Positions 7,579 through 16,404 of a stretch of 64,000 nucleotides of DNA are shown here, piece by piece. A model generated the notes under the pieces. It saw only the letters and a list, made by a program, of their open reading frames with translations, searched no databases and had not been told where the DNA came from. The number at the start of each line of letters is the position of its first letter. Position 1 is the stretch's first letter. Origin of the DNA: DASXKD01 sp963703605 (lineage in GTDB: Bacteria > Actinomycetota > Actinomycetes > Streptosporangiales > Streptosporangiaceae); contig CAVPFC010000040.1 of the NCBI GenBank assembly GCA_963703605.1, positions 248,001-312,000 of the forward strand, read 5' to 3'. The translations under genes were made by a program, and so were the position numbers.

Positions 7579-9141
7579 GTGCGGATTACCGGCACAGGCC
7601 ACGCAAGCATGCGGATCGATACCTCCGCGGGCAGCATCCTGTGTGATCCGTGGGTGAACCCGGCGTACTTCGCCTCGTGGTTTCCCTTTCCTGACAACTC
7701 CGAGCTCGACTGGGCGGCCCTGGGCCAGGTCGACTACCTCTATGTCTCCCACACGCACAAGGACCACTTCGACCCCGAGCACCTGCGGCGGTTCGTGTCG
7801 AAGAAGGCCACGGTACTGCTGCCCGACTATCCCATCAGCGAGCTGGAAGACGGACTGCGCGACCTTGGTTTCACCAGGTTCATCAAGACGCGCAACGAGG
7901 AGGTCATCGACCTCGGCGGCGGCCTGAAGGTGATGATCCAGGCCCTGATCAGCCCCTCCGACGGGCCGATCGGCGACTCGTCGCTGTGGGTGGAGCACGA
8001 CGGCGTCCGGCTGCTCAACCAGAACGACGCACGCCCTGCCGGCCTGGGCATCTTCGCCGAGCTGGGTCACGTGCACGCGCACATGCTGCAGTTCTCCGGC
8101 GCGATCTGGTATCCGATGGTCTACGAGCTGCCGGAAGCGGCCAAAACCGCCCTGGGCAAGCAGAAGCGGGAGCGCCAGTTCGACCGCACCTGGCGTTACA
8201 TCGACGACCTCAAGGCGTCCTATGTGTTCCCGATCGCCGGGCCGCCATGCTTCCTCGACGACGAGCTGTGGCACCTCAACGACTTCGGCGCTGACGAGGG
8301 CAACATCTTCCCTGATCAGAGCGCGTTCATCCGCGAATACGCCAAGGTGGGCGGCACCAACGGGGTGGTGCTCCTGCCGGGCAGCGTGGCGGAGCTGACC
8401 ACCGGCGGCTGCACCACCGCGCACCCGGTGCCGGTTGACGAGTTCTTCGCCGAAAAGCGCGCGCACCTGGAGCGGATGCGAGAGCGAAAGCGCCCCATCA
8501 TCGAGGCCGAGAAGGCGACCTGGCATCACCCAGAGATCGACGTGCTCAAGGAGTTGCAGCGGCAGATCGAGCCGCTGCTCGAGGAGTCGATCTACATGGC
8601 GGACGGAGTCGGCGGGCCGGTGAAGTTCGAGCTCCTCGGCGAGGACGGGGAGCTGGCCGAGTCGATCGTGGTGGACTTCCCGGGCAGGCAGGTGCGCCCG
8701 TACGCGGATGAGAAGGCGCGCTACCGCTTCCGCACCAGACGGGTCCTGATCGAGCACGTCCTGTACTGCGAAGAGGTCGACTGGTCCAACTCGCTGTTCC
8801 TGTCGTGCCGCTTCTCGGCCAGGCGCGTCGGGCTGTACAACGAGTTCGTCTACTCGTTCTTCAAGTGCCAGTCGGAGGAGCGCCTCCAGTACGCCGAGGG
8901 CTGGTACGACGAGAACGAGCGGGCCAGCGACGCGGAGGACATCACGCTCGGCGAGTGGACGGTGCAGCGGCGGTGCCCGCACCTGAAGGCGGACCTGAGC
9001 CGCTTCGGCATGGTCAACGATGGCGTGCTGACTTGCCAGTTGCACGGCTGGCGATTCGACCTGTCCAGCGGGCGCTGCCTGACCAGCGCCGGGCACCCCG
9101 TCCGCGCCCACCGCACCGGCGAGCCGCAGGCGGGCAACTGA
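7579..9141 (+). CDS. namH: UDP-N-acetylmuramate hydroxylase NamH (MBL fold plus Rieske domain)
   Basis: The 520-residue enzyme combines an N-terminal metallo-beta-lactamase fold (VSHTHKDHFD, with H58, H60, D62 and H63) and a C-terminal Rieske 2Fe-2S domain (CPH at 466-468 and CQLH at 486-489). This order, and the segment CDPWVNPAYFASWFPFPD, match mycobacterial NamH, a relative of the animal CMP-Neu5Ac hydroxylase CMAH. NamH oxidises the N-acetyl group of UDP-MurNAc to N-glycolyl in the cytoplasm. GTG 7579 follows GAGGAG and gives a normal family length. The longer ORF from 7480 adds non-conserved residues. murB, whose product makes the substrate, starts 22 bases downstream. Confidence 0.85.
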   Translation: MRITGTGHASMRIDTSAGSILCDPWVNPAYFASWFPFPDNSELDWAALGQVDYLYVSHTHKDHFDPEHLRRFVSKKATVLLPDYPISELEDGLRDLGFTRFIKTRNEEVIDLGGGLKVMIQALISPSDGPIGDSSLWVEHDGVRLLNQNDARPAGLGIFAELGHVHAHMLQFSGAIWYPMVYELPEAAKTALGKQKRERQFDRTWRYIDDLKASYVFPIAGPPCFLDDELWHLNDFGADEGNIFPDQSAFIREYAKVGGTNGVVLLPGSVAELTTGGCTTAHPVPVDEFFAEKRAHLERMRERKRPIIEAEKATWHHPEIDVLKELQRQIEPLLEESIYMADGVGGPVKFELLGEDGELAESIVVDFPGRQVRPYADEKARYRFRTRRVLIEHVLYCEEVDWSNSLFLSCRFSARRVGLYNEFVYSFFKCQSEERLQYAEGWYDENERASDAEDITLGEWTVQRRCPHLKADLSRFGMVNDGVLTCQLHGWRFDLSSGRCLTSAGHPVRAHRTGEPQAGN

Positions 9142-9163
9142 TGAGCGCCGCGCGGGCCGCCCG

Positions 9164-10192
9164 ATGGGCTGCACAGCCGTGACCATAACGTTTGCCGACC
9201 TCACCACGATGCGAGTCGGCGGCCCCGTGGGCCAGCTGTTCACAGCGACAAGCACCTCGCATGCCGTCGAGATGGCCCGGAGTACCGACGGCGCCGGGGT
9301 TCCGCTGCTGGTGATCGGGGGCGGGTCCAACCTGGTAGTGGGCGACCTGGGCTGGGACGGCACCGTCATCAAGATGGCCTCGGACCGGTTCACGATCGAC
9401 GGCGAACTCGTCACAGCCGATGCGGGCGGGGAATGGGACCGGATCGTGAGCGCCACCGTCACCGAAGGACTGGCGGGCATCGAGGCCCTGTCAGGGATCC
9501 CGGGCACGATCGGCGGCACTCCAGTGCAGAACGTCGGTGCGTACGGCACCCTGCTGTCCGATGTGCTCGAGTCGCTGTCGGTCTACGACCGGCATACCGG
9601 TCTGGTGGAGCGCTGGCCTCCCGAGCGCTGTCACTTCGGCATACACCGGCAATCGGTGTTCAAGCACAGCGACCGCTGGATCGTGCTTGACCTGGTGCTG
9701 CGCTTGCGGCGTACCGGGCAGTCGGCTCCGGTGACCTATCCCCAGGTAGCCGAGCGGCTGGGCATCGAGGCCGGCGGCACAGCGTCTCCGGCGGACGTGC
9801 GTGAGGCCGTTCTCGCCCAGCGCCGCAGCCGGAAAATGGTTCTCGACCCCGCTGACCACGACACATGGAGCGTTGGGTCGTTCTTCATCAACCCGGTGCT
9901 CGCCGAGGTACCTGCGCAGGCCCGGGCGTGTCCCAGCCAGCCAGACGTCAACGGCACCAAGCTCCACGCCGCGTGGCTGATCCAGCATGCCGGGTTCGAG
10001 CCCGGCTACGGCCGCGAATGGGGCAACGGCACCGTCGGGCTTTCCAGCGGCCACGCACTCGCGCTGACCAACCGCGGCGGCGCCACCACGGGGGACGTCA
10101 TGAAGTTCGCCGCGCACATCCGCGACGGCGTGGCAGCGAAGTTCGACGTGCGCCTGGTCCCGGAGTGCCACCTGGTCAACTGCTCCTACTGA
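9164..10192 (+). CDS. murB: UDP-N-acetylenolpyruvoylglucosamine reductase MurB
   Basis: The 342-residue flavoenzyme reduces UDP-GlcNAc-enolpyruvate to UDP-MurNAc, the second committed step of peptidoglycan precursor synthesis. The FAD-binding region is visible in IGGGSNLVVGD and IPGTIGGTPVQNVGAYG. The catalytic Ser lies in VGSFFINP, and the conserved Glu is in VPECHLVNC at the C-terminus. The start is either ATG 9164 or GTG 9179. Neither has a strong ribosome site, which suggests coupling to namH. It converges with hadB, an arrangement seen next to rpmG-MaoC genes in many actinomycetes. Confidence 0.92.
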   Translation: MGCTAVTITFADLTTMRVGGPVGQLFTATSTSHAVEMARSTDGAGVPLLVIGGGSNLVVGDLGWDGTVIKMASDRFTIDGELVTADAGGEWDRIVSATVTEGLAGIEALSGIPGTIGGTPVQNVGAYGTLLSDVLESLSVYDRHTGLVERWPPERCHFGIHRQSVFKHSDRWIVLDLVLRLRRTGQSAPVTYPQVAERLGIEAGGTASPADVREAVLAQRRSRKMVLDPADHDTWSVGSFFINPVLAEVPAQARACPSQPDVNGTKLHAAWLIQHAGFEPGYGREWGNGTVGLSSGHALALTNRGGATTGDVMKFAAHIRDGVAAKFDVRLVPECHLVNCSY

Positions 10193-10253
10193 CGGCGCCG
10201 GGCCGCCGTTCCTGCGCACAGCGGCGGGCCGCCGCCCGGAGGTTTTCCGGCCG

Positions 10254-10682
10254 TCAGGGCAGGCGGACGACGGCGCGGGAGCGGGTCAGCACCTTGGCGT
10301 CGCCGGAGCGGGCGGTAAGCGCGACCGCCACGCGGTTGTCGTCGAGCTTCTCCTCGACCGTGCCGCTGACCTCGATCGTCGCGCCGACGTCGTCGTCGGG
10401 GACGACAACGGGGGCCGAGAAGCGGACGCCGAACTCGACCAGCGCGCCGGCGTCGCCGGCCCAGTCGGTGACGTAGCGGCCGGCCTGGGCCATCGTGAAC
10501 ATGCCGTGCGCGATGACGTTCGGCAGGCCGACCGAGCGGGCGATCCGCTCGTTCCAGTGGATCACGTTGAAGTCGCCGGACGCGCCGCAGTACTTGACCA
10601 GGCTGAGCCGGGTGGCGGGGTAGGAGACCGGCGGCAGTTCCATGCCCACGGTCACGTCCGCGTACTTGATGGTGGCGGTCAT
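10254..10682 (-). CDS. hadB: MaoC-like (R)-hydroxyacyl dehydratase subunit, HadB-like
   Basis: The 142-residue hot-dog protein has the catalytic hydratase motif in SGDFNVIHWNERIARSVGLPNVIAHGMFTMA (D and H of the R-hydratase 2 box), so it should carry the active site of a HadAB-type dehydratase acting on 3-hydroxyacyl-ACP or -CoA. Its ATG overlaps the stop of the HadA-like gene (ATGA). The order rpmG-hadA-hadB equals that of mycobacteria and Streptomyces. In mycolate producers HadAB serves FAS-II. In this organism the fatty acid substrate is uncertain. Confidence 0.85.
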   Translation of the reverse strand: MTATIKYADVTVGMELPPVSYPATRLSLVKYCGASGDFNVIHWNERIARSVGLPNVIAHGMFTMAQAGRYVTDWAGDAGALVEFGVRFSAPVVVPDDDVGATIEVSGTVEEKLDDNRVAVALTARSGDAKVLTRSRAVVRLP

Positions 10683-11126
10683 TCCGCACCCCGTTCCACC
10701 AGCGTGCCGTAACCCGTGCACACGTGCTCGCCGGCCACGGTCTCGATCACCGTCTCGGTGGTGACCATGCTCAGGCTGCCCACGTTGCGGATGTTCGAGA
10801 TCGTGGACTGCGCGGTCACCACGTCCCCGGCGCGCAGCGGGCGGGAGTAGGTGAACCGCTGCTCGCCGTGGACCACCATGGCGTAGTTGATGCCAAGCCC
10901 GGGGTCGCCGATGGCGGCGCCGCTCGCGGCCATGCGTGATCACGATGGGGAACGTGGGCGGCGCGATCACGTCCGGATAGCCGGCCGCCTCCGCCGCCGC
11001 GCGGTCCCGGTAGAGCGGGTTGCTGTCGCCGATCGCGTTGGCGAAGTCGGCGATCTTGACCCGGCTCACCTCGTATGGCTCGGTCGCGGGAAACATGCGG
11101 CCGACGTAGTCCGGGTTGACGGCCAC
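10679..11126 (-). pseudogene. hadA: HadA-like MaoC dehydratase subunit, disrupted by one +1 frameshift
   Basis: The N-terminal half reads VNPDYVGRMFPATEPYEVSR...DVIAPPTFPIVIT in one frame. The second half, from AASGAAIGDPGLGINY to the stop, continues in the next frame. Removing one base in CGCATGG near 10932 restores a normal 148-residue HadA-like protein. HadA lacks the catalytic dyad and pairs with HadB, its coupled neighbour. Because conservation persists on both sides of the shift, a sequencing error is more likely than decay. Confidence 0.75.
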
Positions 11127-11131
11127 CGCGG

Positions 11132-11297
11132 TTAGCGAGTCTCGCGGTGCGGCCGGTGGCAGCGGCAGTTCGGGCAGTACTTCATCAGCTCCATGCCGGT
11201 CCGGGTCGTTGCGCCGGTTCTTCCGCGTGATGTAGTTGCGGTGCTTGCACTCCTGGCAGGCCAGGGTGATCTTCGGCCTCACGTCGGTGGCAGCCAC
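11132..11297 (-). pseudogene. rpmG: 50S ribosomal protein L33 (RpmG), disrupted by one +1 frameshift
   Basis: Reading from GTG 11297 gives VAATDVRPKITLACQECKHR and then NYITRKNRRNDPDR. The remainder, ELMKYCPNCRCHRPHRETR and the stop, is one base out of frame. Dropping the A of CGGCATGGAG near 11200 restores RLELMKYC, the usual actinobacterial sequence, and a 54-residue protein. The four zinc-ligand Cys are all present (CQEC and CPNC). It leads the rpmG-hadA-hadB block. Confidence 0.8.
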
Positions 11298-11429
11298 TCG
11301 GGAGTGCCTTTCTCTCAAGAGCGGGCCTGCGAATCAGGCCCAACAACCGTACAACCGCCCACACGCGCGGATTCATCCGCACCGGGCGGCCTCTTGCAAC
11401 GACCTCGGCCACAGCTCGGCCCGGGGGTT

Positions 11430-11449
11430 CCAGGGGGTTGTCCCCCTGG
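11430..11449. repeat. REP-like G/C hairpin
   Basis: CCAGGGGG and CCCCCTGG flank a TTGT loop and are preceded on the plus strand by a run of G residues (GGGGGTT). On the minus strand this reads hairpin then AACCCCC. The same layout occurs at 51016-51033 and 51107-51124, which suggests a dispersed extragenic palindrome. Confidence 0.5.
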
Positions 11450-11506
11450 GCCAATACCGCGGGCTATGGCGCAGCCGCGCAGCGGCAAGCATAGTTGCGC
11501 GCCACG

Positions 11507-11580
11507 TAGCGGAGGCCGGACTTGAACCGGCGACACAGCGATTATGAGCCGCTTGCTCTGCCTGACTGAGCTACTCCGCC
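11507..11580 (-). tRNA. tRNA-Met (anticodon CAT)
   Basis: Read on the minus strand, the acceptor stem GGCGGAG pairs with CTCCGCT (one G-U), the D arm is GCTC/GAGC, the anticodon stem is AGCGG/TCGCT around loop CTCATAA, and the T arm is GCCGG-TTCAAGT-CCGGC. The anticodon is CAT. The first base pair is not the C-A mismatch of initiator tRNA, so this is probably the elongator. CCA is not encoded. Confidence 0.92.
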
Positions 11581-11691
11581 GCCCATCCGGCCATCAGCGC
11601 CCGCCCCGAAGGCAACGCTGGAGCGCCGGAAGCCCCCCTAGCTTACCGGGATCCGCCGCCCCCCGCTCTCCGCGCCTAGGTGCCGCTCAGG

Positions 11692-12555
11692 TTACGGGGG
11701 CCCTGATCCAGTTGGCGGTCTTCGAGGCGATCTGGGCTCCCAGAGCTGGCCGGCGGAGAGGTCAGGTTTGCGGGCCTGGTAGAGGAGCAGCCCCGCCGCT
11801 ACGGCCAGGTTGAGGGACTCGGCGGTGCCGGTCATCGGGATCCGGACGGACAGGTCGCCGGCGGCCACGACGTCCGGGGGCAGGCCCGCGCCCTCGGCGC
11901 CGAGCAGCAGGGCCACCGGGCGGGGGTAACGCGCCGCCCAGAAGCTGACCTCCGCCTTGGCCGACGTGGTGACCACGGTTACCCCGGAATCGGCTGCCCA
12001 GGCGAAGAAGTCCAGCACGGTTTCCGCGTGGGCGACCGGCACCGTGAACAGGGCTCCCATGGAGGCCTTGACCGCCGCCGGGTCGAAGGGGTCGGCCGAG
12101 GGCCCGACCAGGATCACCCCGGCCGCGCCCGCCGCGTTCGCCGTCCTGATGATCGTGCCGAGGTTGCCCGGGTTGCCGACCTCGTGCAGCGCGGCGAAGA
12201 CCGACTCCCGGGTCACCGCCACGGTGGCCAGCCCCGGAATCCGGGCGCGGACGATCGCGGCCAGGCCGGACGGGCCGTCGCGGGACGACACCCGGGCGAA
12301 CAGGTCGCTGGTCACCCGGGCCACCCGGACGCCCGCCTGCTCCTGGCCCGCAACCATCTGCGCGGCGGCCGAGTCGCCGAGCAGCCCCGGCGCGACCACG
12401 AGCAGCTCAACCTCCGCTCCCGCCTCGACCGCCTGCCAGACCGGCTGGATGCCCTCCACCACGAACGCGCCCTCGCGCCGCCGGTGCTTGCGCTCGCCAA
12501 GCTGCCGCATTCGCTTGATCACCGGGTTGGCGGCGCTGCTGATCAGATCGGCCAC
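11692..12555 (-). CDS. TrmH/SpoU-family RNA 2'-O-methyltransferase
   Basis: The 287-residue protein has an N-terminal substrate-binding region (NPVIKRMRQLGERKHRRREGAFV) and a C-terminal SPOUT knot with motif 1 EVGNPGNLGTIIRTANAAG, motif 2 LLLGAEGAGL and motif 3 VRIPMTGTAESLNLAVAAG. These enzymes methylate 2'-OH groups of rRNA (or tRNA) with SAM. The gene resembles those found next to pheST in many actinobacteria, but pheS is not present here. The exact target nucleotide cannot be deduced. Confidence 0.85.
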   Translation of the reverse strand: MADLISSAANPVIKRMRQLGERKHRRREGAFVVEGIQPVWQAVEAGAEVELLVVAPGLLGDSAAAQMVAGQEQAGVRVARVTSDLFARVSSRDGPSGLAAIVRARIPGLATVAVTRESVFAALHEVGNPGNLGTIIRTANAAGAAGVILVGPSADPFDPAAVKASMGALFTVPVAHAETVLDFFAWAADSGVTVVTTSAKAEVSFWAARYPRPVALLLGAEGAGLPPDVVAAGDLSVRIPMTGTAESLNLAVAAGLLLYQARKPDLSAGQLWEPRSPRRPPTGSGPP

Positions 12556-12565
12556 GTCGCTCCGT

Positions 12566-13580
12566 TCAGGGGCCGGCCGGGGCCACGTCGAGCACGATCT
12601 TCAGGTGCTGCGGGTCCTCGCTCGCGGCCAGCGCCTCGGTCACCTCGCCGAGCGGGAAGCGCCCGGTGACCAGCGGCCCGACGTCCAGCCGCCGGTCGGC
12701 ACAGAGCCGGATCGCGGTGTCGAAGTCGCGCGGCCGCGACGCGCGCGGGCAGCGGATCGTGAGTTCCTTGAAGTACCCGTCGTAGGTCGGCAGCCCGTCG
12801 CCGCTGGCCACCACGCCGAACATGATGACGGTCGCGCCCGGTCCCGCGAGCCGCATGGCCTGGGCCAGCGTGGCCGCGGTCCCGGCGGACTCGATCGCGA
12901 GATCGGCGCCCCGCCCGCCGGTCGCCGCGGCGACCGCCTCCGCCGCGTCCTCCGGGGACACCACGACGCTGGCGCCGGACGCGATCCCGAGATCACGTTT
13001 CCACGCCGCGCGGGTCACCCCGACGATCGTCCGCACGCCCCGGGCCCGGAGCAACTGGATGTGCAGCAGGCCAGCCACGCCCAGGCCGATCACGACGGCG
13101 CTGCTGTCCGGGTCGGCCGGCACCCCGGACTGGGCGTGCACGCAGGTGGACAGCACCTGGAGCAGGGCCCCTTCGTCGGCGGTGAGCCCGGCGGGCAGCG
13201 GGTGCAGGAGCGTCTCGGGGACCGCGACGTGCTCGGCGAAGCACCCGTCGAAGTCGCGCCCGAGCAGCCCGCCCCGGGCGCACAGGTTCGGCCGGCCCGG
13301 CCCGGCAGTCCGGGCACAGGCCGCAGAACACCGCCGGGTTCACCACCACCGGGGTGCCCGCGGGCACCACTCCGCCGGGAGCGGGGACCTCCACCCACCC
13401 GGTCATCTCGTGCCCGAGCACCCGCGGCGGGGTGACCGGCATCACGCCCGCGGCGAGCTTGCGGTCGGTCCCGCACACGCCCGCCTGGGCCACCCGGATC
13501 AAGGCCAGCCCGGCAGCCTGCGGTCGCGCGGTCTTCCGCACGACCACCACACCGGGCCCCTCGATGACCGCCGCCAGCAT
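12566..13580 (-). pseudogene. Zinc-dependent alcohol dehydrogenase, disrupted by one +1 frameshift
   Basis: From ATG 13580 the frame encodes a GroES-like domain with catalytic zinc ligands (VCGTD and RVLGHEMTG) and the start of the structural zinc loop (CGLCPDC). The frame then shifts near 13300 (GGGCCGGCC), after which LCARGG...TCVHAQSG and the Rossmann fold with AVVIGLGVAGLLHIQLL continue to the stop. Removing one base gives a 337-residue MDR enzyme. Its substrate is unknown. It is divergent from a 3-hydroxyisobutyrate dehydrogenase-like gene. Confidence 0.75.
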
Positions 13581-13613
13581 GGTGCAATGCTCGCAGACGC
13601 AAAGGAGGCGCCA

Positions 13614-14477
13614 GTGAAGGCCGTCGGCTTCATCGGGCTCGGCGTGATGGGTTCCGCGCTGAGCAGCCATCTGCTCGCGGCGGGCTGGCAGGTGGCCGGC
13701 TACGACATCGACCCGGCCGCCCTGGCCGCGCACCAGGATCGCGGCGGCACGGCCGTCCCCAGCTCCGCCGAGGTCGCCAGGCACGCGGAGATCATCGTCA
13801 CCTCGCTGCCCACCGCGCAGGCCCTCCGCGACGTCACCCAGGAACTCGCCGCACACCCGGGCCAGATTGTGATCGAAACCTCCACCCTGCCGGTTCCGGT
13901 CAAGGAGGAGGCCGACAATTTTCTTGCCCTACGCGGCGTCGTGCTGCTCGACTGCCCGCTGTCCGGGACCGGTGGCCAGGCCAGGACAAAAGACGTCGTC
14001 GCCTACCTCAGCGGCCCGGACGACGCCAAGGCGCGTGCGGAGCCGGTGCTGCGCGCGATGACCAGAAACATCCACGACGTGGGGGCGTTCGGCAACGGAT
14101 CCGCGGTGAAGTTCATCGCGAACCTGCTCGTCGCCGTGCACAACGCGGCCGCCGCCGAGGCCCTGGTGCTCGCCGAGCGGGCCGGGCTGGACCTGGCCAC
14201 GGTCCTGGACGCGGTGGCGGACGGCGCGGGCACGTCGCGGATGTTCGAGGTCCGCGGCCCGGCCATGGCCGCCGCCGACTACTCCGGCCCCGGCGTGCGG
14301 ACCAGCGTGTTCGGCAAGGACCTGGAGATCATCGCCGGGTTCGCCCGCGACGCCGGCAGCCCTACTCCGCTGTTCGGGCTTGCGTCCGCGCTCTACACCG
14401 CCGCGCTCGCCCAGGGCCGCGCGGACCAGGAGGCCGCCTGCGTCCACGCCGTGCTGCGCGCCATGGCGGGGAGATGA
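13614..14477 (+). CDS. 3-hydroxyisobutyrate dehydrogenase-family oxidoreductase
   Basis: The 287-residue protein starts at GTG 13614 behind an excellent AAAGGAGG site. It has the N-terminal Rossmann motif GFIGLGVMGS, the substrate-site signature DCPLSGTGGQA, and the catalytic Lys region GSAVKFIANLLVAVHNAAAAEA. The family oxidises beta-hydroxyacids with NAD(P). The specific substrate is not deducible. Its stop overlaps the next ATG (ATGA), which couples it to the amidohydrolase. Confidence 0.85.
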   Translation: MKAVGFIGLGVMGSALSSHLLAAGWQVAGYDIDPAALAAHQDRGGTAVPSSAEVARHAEIIVTSLPTAQALRDVTQELAAHPGQIVIETSTLPVPVKEEADNFLALRGVVLLDCPLSGTGGQARTKDVVAYLSGPDDAKARAEPVLRAMTRNIHDVGAFGNGSAVKFIANLLVAVHNAAAAEALVLAERAGLDLATVLDAVADGAGTSRMFEVRGPAMAAADYSGPGVRTSVFGKDLEIIAGFARDAGSPTPLFGLASALYTAALAQGRADQEAACVHAVLRAMAGR

Positions 14478-15475
14478 CCGCCGTGCTGACGGTCGACGTG
14501 CACACCCACTTCGCCCCGCTCGACGTCATCGCCGCGGCCCGGCGCGGCGCGGGTTTCGACGGGATGCGGGCCGAACGCGCCGGCGGCCGGGAATGGCTGG
14601 TCCACCGGCAGGGCTTCCGCTGGCCGGTGCCGCCGGTGTTCTACGACGGCGAGGAGCGCCTGGCGTCCATGGACGAGCGCGGGATCAGCCACGCGGTGCT
14701 CTCGATCGCCCCGCAACTGTTCATGTACTGGGCCGCCGGGGATGAGGCAGCGGGGTTCTGCCGGGCGGCAAACGACGAGCTGGCCGCGTTCGCGGCCGGC
14801 TCGGGCGGCCGGATCACCGCGGTGGCCACGCTGCCGCTGCAGGACCCGGCGGCCGCGGGCGCCGAGTTGCGCCGGGCCGTCAGCCAACTCGGCATGGCCG
14901 GGGCGGAGATCGGCCCCGGCGCCGACGGCACCCCGCTGGACGACCCGGCGCTGCGTCCCGTGCTCGCCACGGCCGCCGATCTCGGCGTGCCGCTGATCGT
15001 GCACCCGTACTACGTCGCGTCCCGGCCCGGGCTCGAGGAGTTCTACCTCACCAACCTGATCGGGAACCCGCTGGCCACCACGGTCTGCGCGGCCAGGCTG
15101 ATCTTCAGCGGGGTGCTCGACGAGCTCCCCGCGCTGCGGCTGGTGCTCATGCACGGCGGCGGCTACCTGCCCTACCAGATCGGGCGGCTGGACCATGGGC
15201 ACCGGGTGCGCCCCGAGGCCCGCGGCTGCGCCAGCCCCCCGTCGGCCTACCTGGACCGGTTCTGGTTCGACACGGTGACGCACGCCCCGGCGCCGCTGGT
15301 CTTCGTGGCCGGCCTGGCCGGGGCGGACCACGTCGTCTACGGCACCGACTTCCCGTTCGACATGGCCGCCGGCCCGCTTCGGGACCAGCTAGCGGGCACC
15401 GGGTTCGGCGACGAGGACGTTGCCGCGATCGCCGGCGGCAACGCCAGCCGCCTGTTCCGCCTCGGGCTGTGCTAG
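14474..15475 (+). CDS. Amidohydrolase 2 (ACMSD/decarboxylase-like)
   Basis: The 333-residue TIM-barrel protein begins with the metal-binding VHTHF motif. Other metal or catalytic positions appear in PLIVHPYYVAS, VLMHGGGYLPYQIGRLDHGH and GTDFPFD. This is the pattern of amidohydrolase_2 enzymes such as aminocarboxymuconate semialdehyde or gamma-resorcylate decarboxylases. It is translationally coupled to the hydroxyisobutyrate dehydrogenase-like gene, so both probably belong to one catabolic step series. Substrate unknown. Confidence 0.82.
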   Translation: MTAVLTVDVHTHFAPLDVIAAARRGAGFDGMRAERAGGREWLVHRQGFRWPVPPVFYDGEERLASMDERGISHAVLSIAPQLFMYWAAGDEAAGFCRAANDELAAFAAGSGGRITAVATLPLQDPAAAGAELRRAVSQLGMAGAEIGPGADGTPLDDPALRPVLATAADLGVPLIVHPYYVASRPGLEEFYLTNLIGNPLATTVCAARLIFSGVLDELPALRLVLMHGGGYLPYQIGRLDHGHRVRPEARGCASPPSAYLDRFWFDTVTHAPAPLVFVAGLAGADHVVYGTDFPFDMAAGPLRDQLAGTGFGDEDVAAIAGGNASRLFRLGLC

Positions 15476-15599
15476 CCCGCGGAACGAAGCCTAGATCATC
15501 CGGACATGTTGCGTTTTTGCCGTCGATCTGGTGATTAGGCCCAACGAGGGTGGGGTAGAGGGGTCAGGAACCAGCCAGCCTAGGAATGGGGAGTAGCTG

Positions 15600-16274
15600 A
15601 TGGTACGGAAGTTCCTTACCAGCGCGGCAATAATGGCGCTGCCACTCGGATTCTTCGCAACGCTCGGCGTGGGCTCGGCACAAGCCGCGTCGCCGGTGAC
15701 CTTCAAGGGCAGCATTAGTTGCAGCCTGGTAGGCACCGTCACCTTCAGTCCGCCGCTGTCCAACAGCAATACCACCAACCCCACCGTCGCCCGGTTCAAG
15801 GGGACGAACAACCACTGCAAGGGCATCAAGGGAACAAAGCTGACCCAGCGCGGCGAGACGCTCAAGAGCAGCAAGGACAGCTTCTCGTTCAAGTTCCCCG
15901 CCAGCACGAGCGGTTCCTGCTCTCCGCTGGCGAGCGGGGCCGTCCCGCCCGTCACCATGACGGTCAAATGGGTCGGCACGTCGCCGATAACGTCGAGCAA
16001 GCTCAAGTTCCCGGCGGGCACGATCTCGATTTCCAACGGGCTTATCGAGTACCTGAAGGGTAAGTCCACCGGGTCGTTCGCCGGCTCGGCCCAGACGGCG
16101 ATGCAGGCTACCAAGATCAGCCTGGGCAACGGCACGGTAGAGAAGTACAGCATTACCAACGCCGCAAATGCGTGCACCGCCTCGGGAATCAAGGACCTGA
16201 CGCTATCCCAGCCGAACCCCGAGCCCAAGCCGTTCTCCAAGAACGACAACCTGGAGGTCGGCAAGGCCTTCTAG
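15600..16274 (+). CDS. Small exported protein, unknown function
   Basis: The 224-residue product starts with a signal peptide ending GSAQA-AS. The mature chain is beta-rich, with many Ser, Thr and Lys residues and Cys residues spread at intervals (ISCSL, NNHCKG, GSCSPL, NACTA) that could form disulfides. I do not recognise a named family. In length and composition it resembles the exported proteins at 58.4-63.4 kb, without clear alignment. A strong hairpin terminator follows 18 bases after the stop, so it is a monocistronic unit. Confidence 0.7.
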   Translation: MVRKFLTSAAIMALPLGFFATLGVGSAQAASPVTFKGSISCSLVGTVTFSPPLSNSNTTNPTVARFKGTNNHCKGIKGTKLTQRGETLKSSKDSFSFKFPASTSGSCSPLASGAVPPVTMTVKWVGTSPITSSKLKFPAGTISISNGLIEYLKGKSTGSFAGSAQTAMQATKISLGNGTVEKYSITNAANACTASGIKDLTLSQPNPEPKPFSKNDNLEVGKAF

Positions 16275-16292
16275 CGGGCAGAGCGAACATCT

Positions 16293-16322
16293 GAGGGCCG
16301 GGCCTGGGCGGGCCCGGCCCTC
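16293..16322 (+). terminator. Hairpin terminator after the exported-protein gene
   Basis: The arms GAGGGCCGGGCC and GGCCCGGCCCTC flank a six-base loop (TGGGCG) and lie 18 bases past the stop codon at 16274. No T-run, as usual for this GC content. Confidence 0.65.
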
Positions 16323-16404
16323 ACCCGTATGAGCGGCCAGCGCTACAAACGTTTGTGGCTGCGGTCACAGCGAAGCTGCGGGACGCGCTGCTATCGTCCC
16401 GGCC

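Noticed and set aside
10199..10250. Terminator between murB and hadB
   Set aside because: GC-rich complementary pieces exist, but no long uninterrupted stem could be defined.
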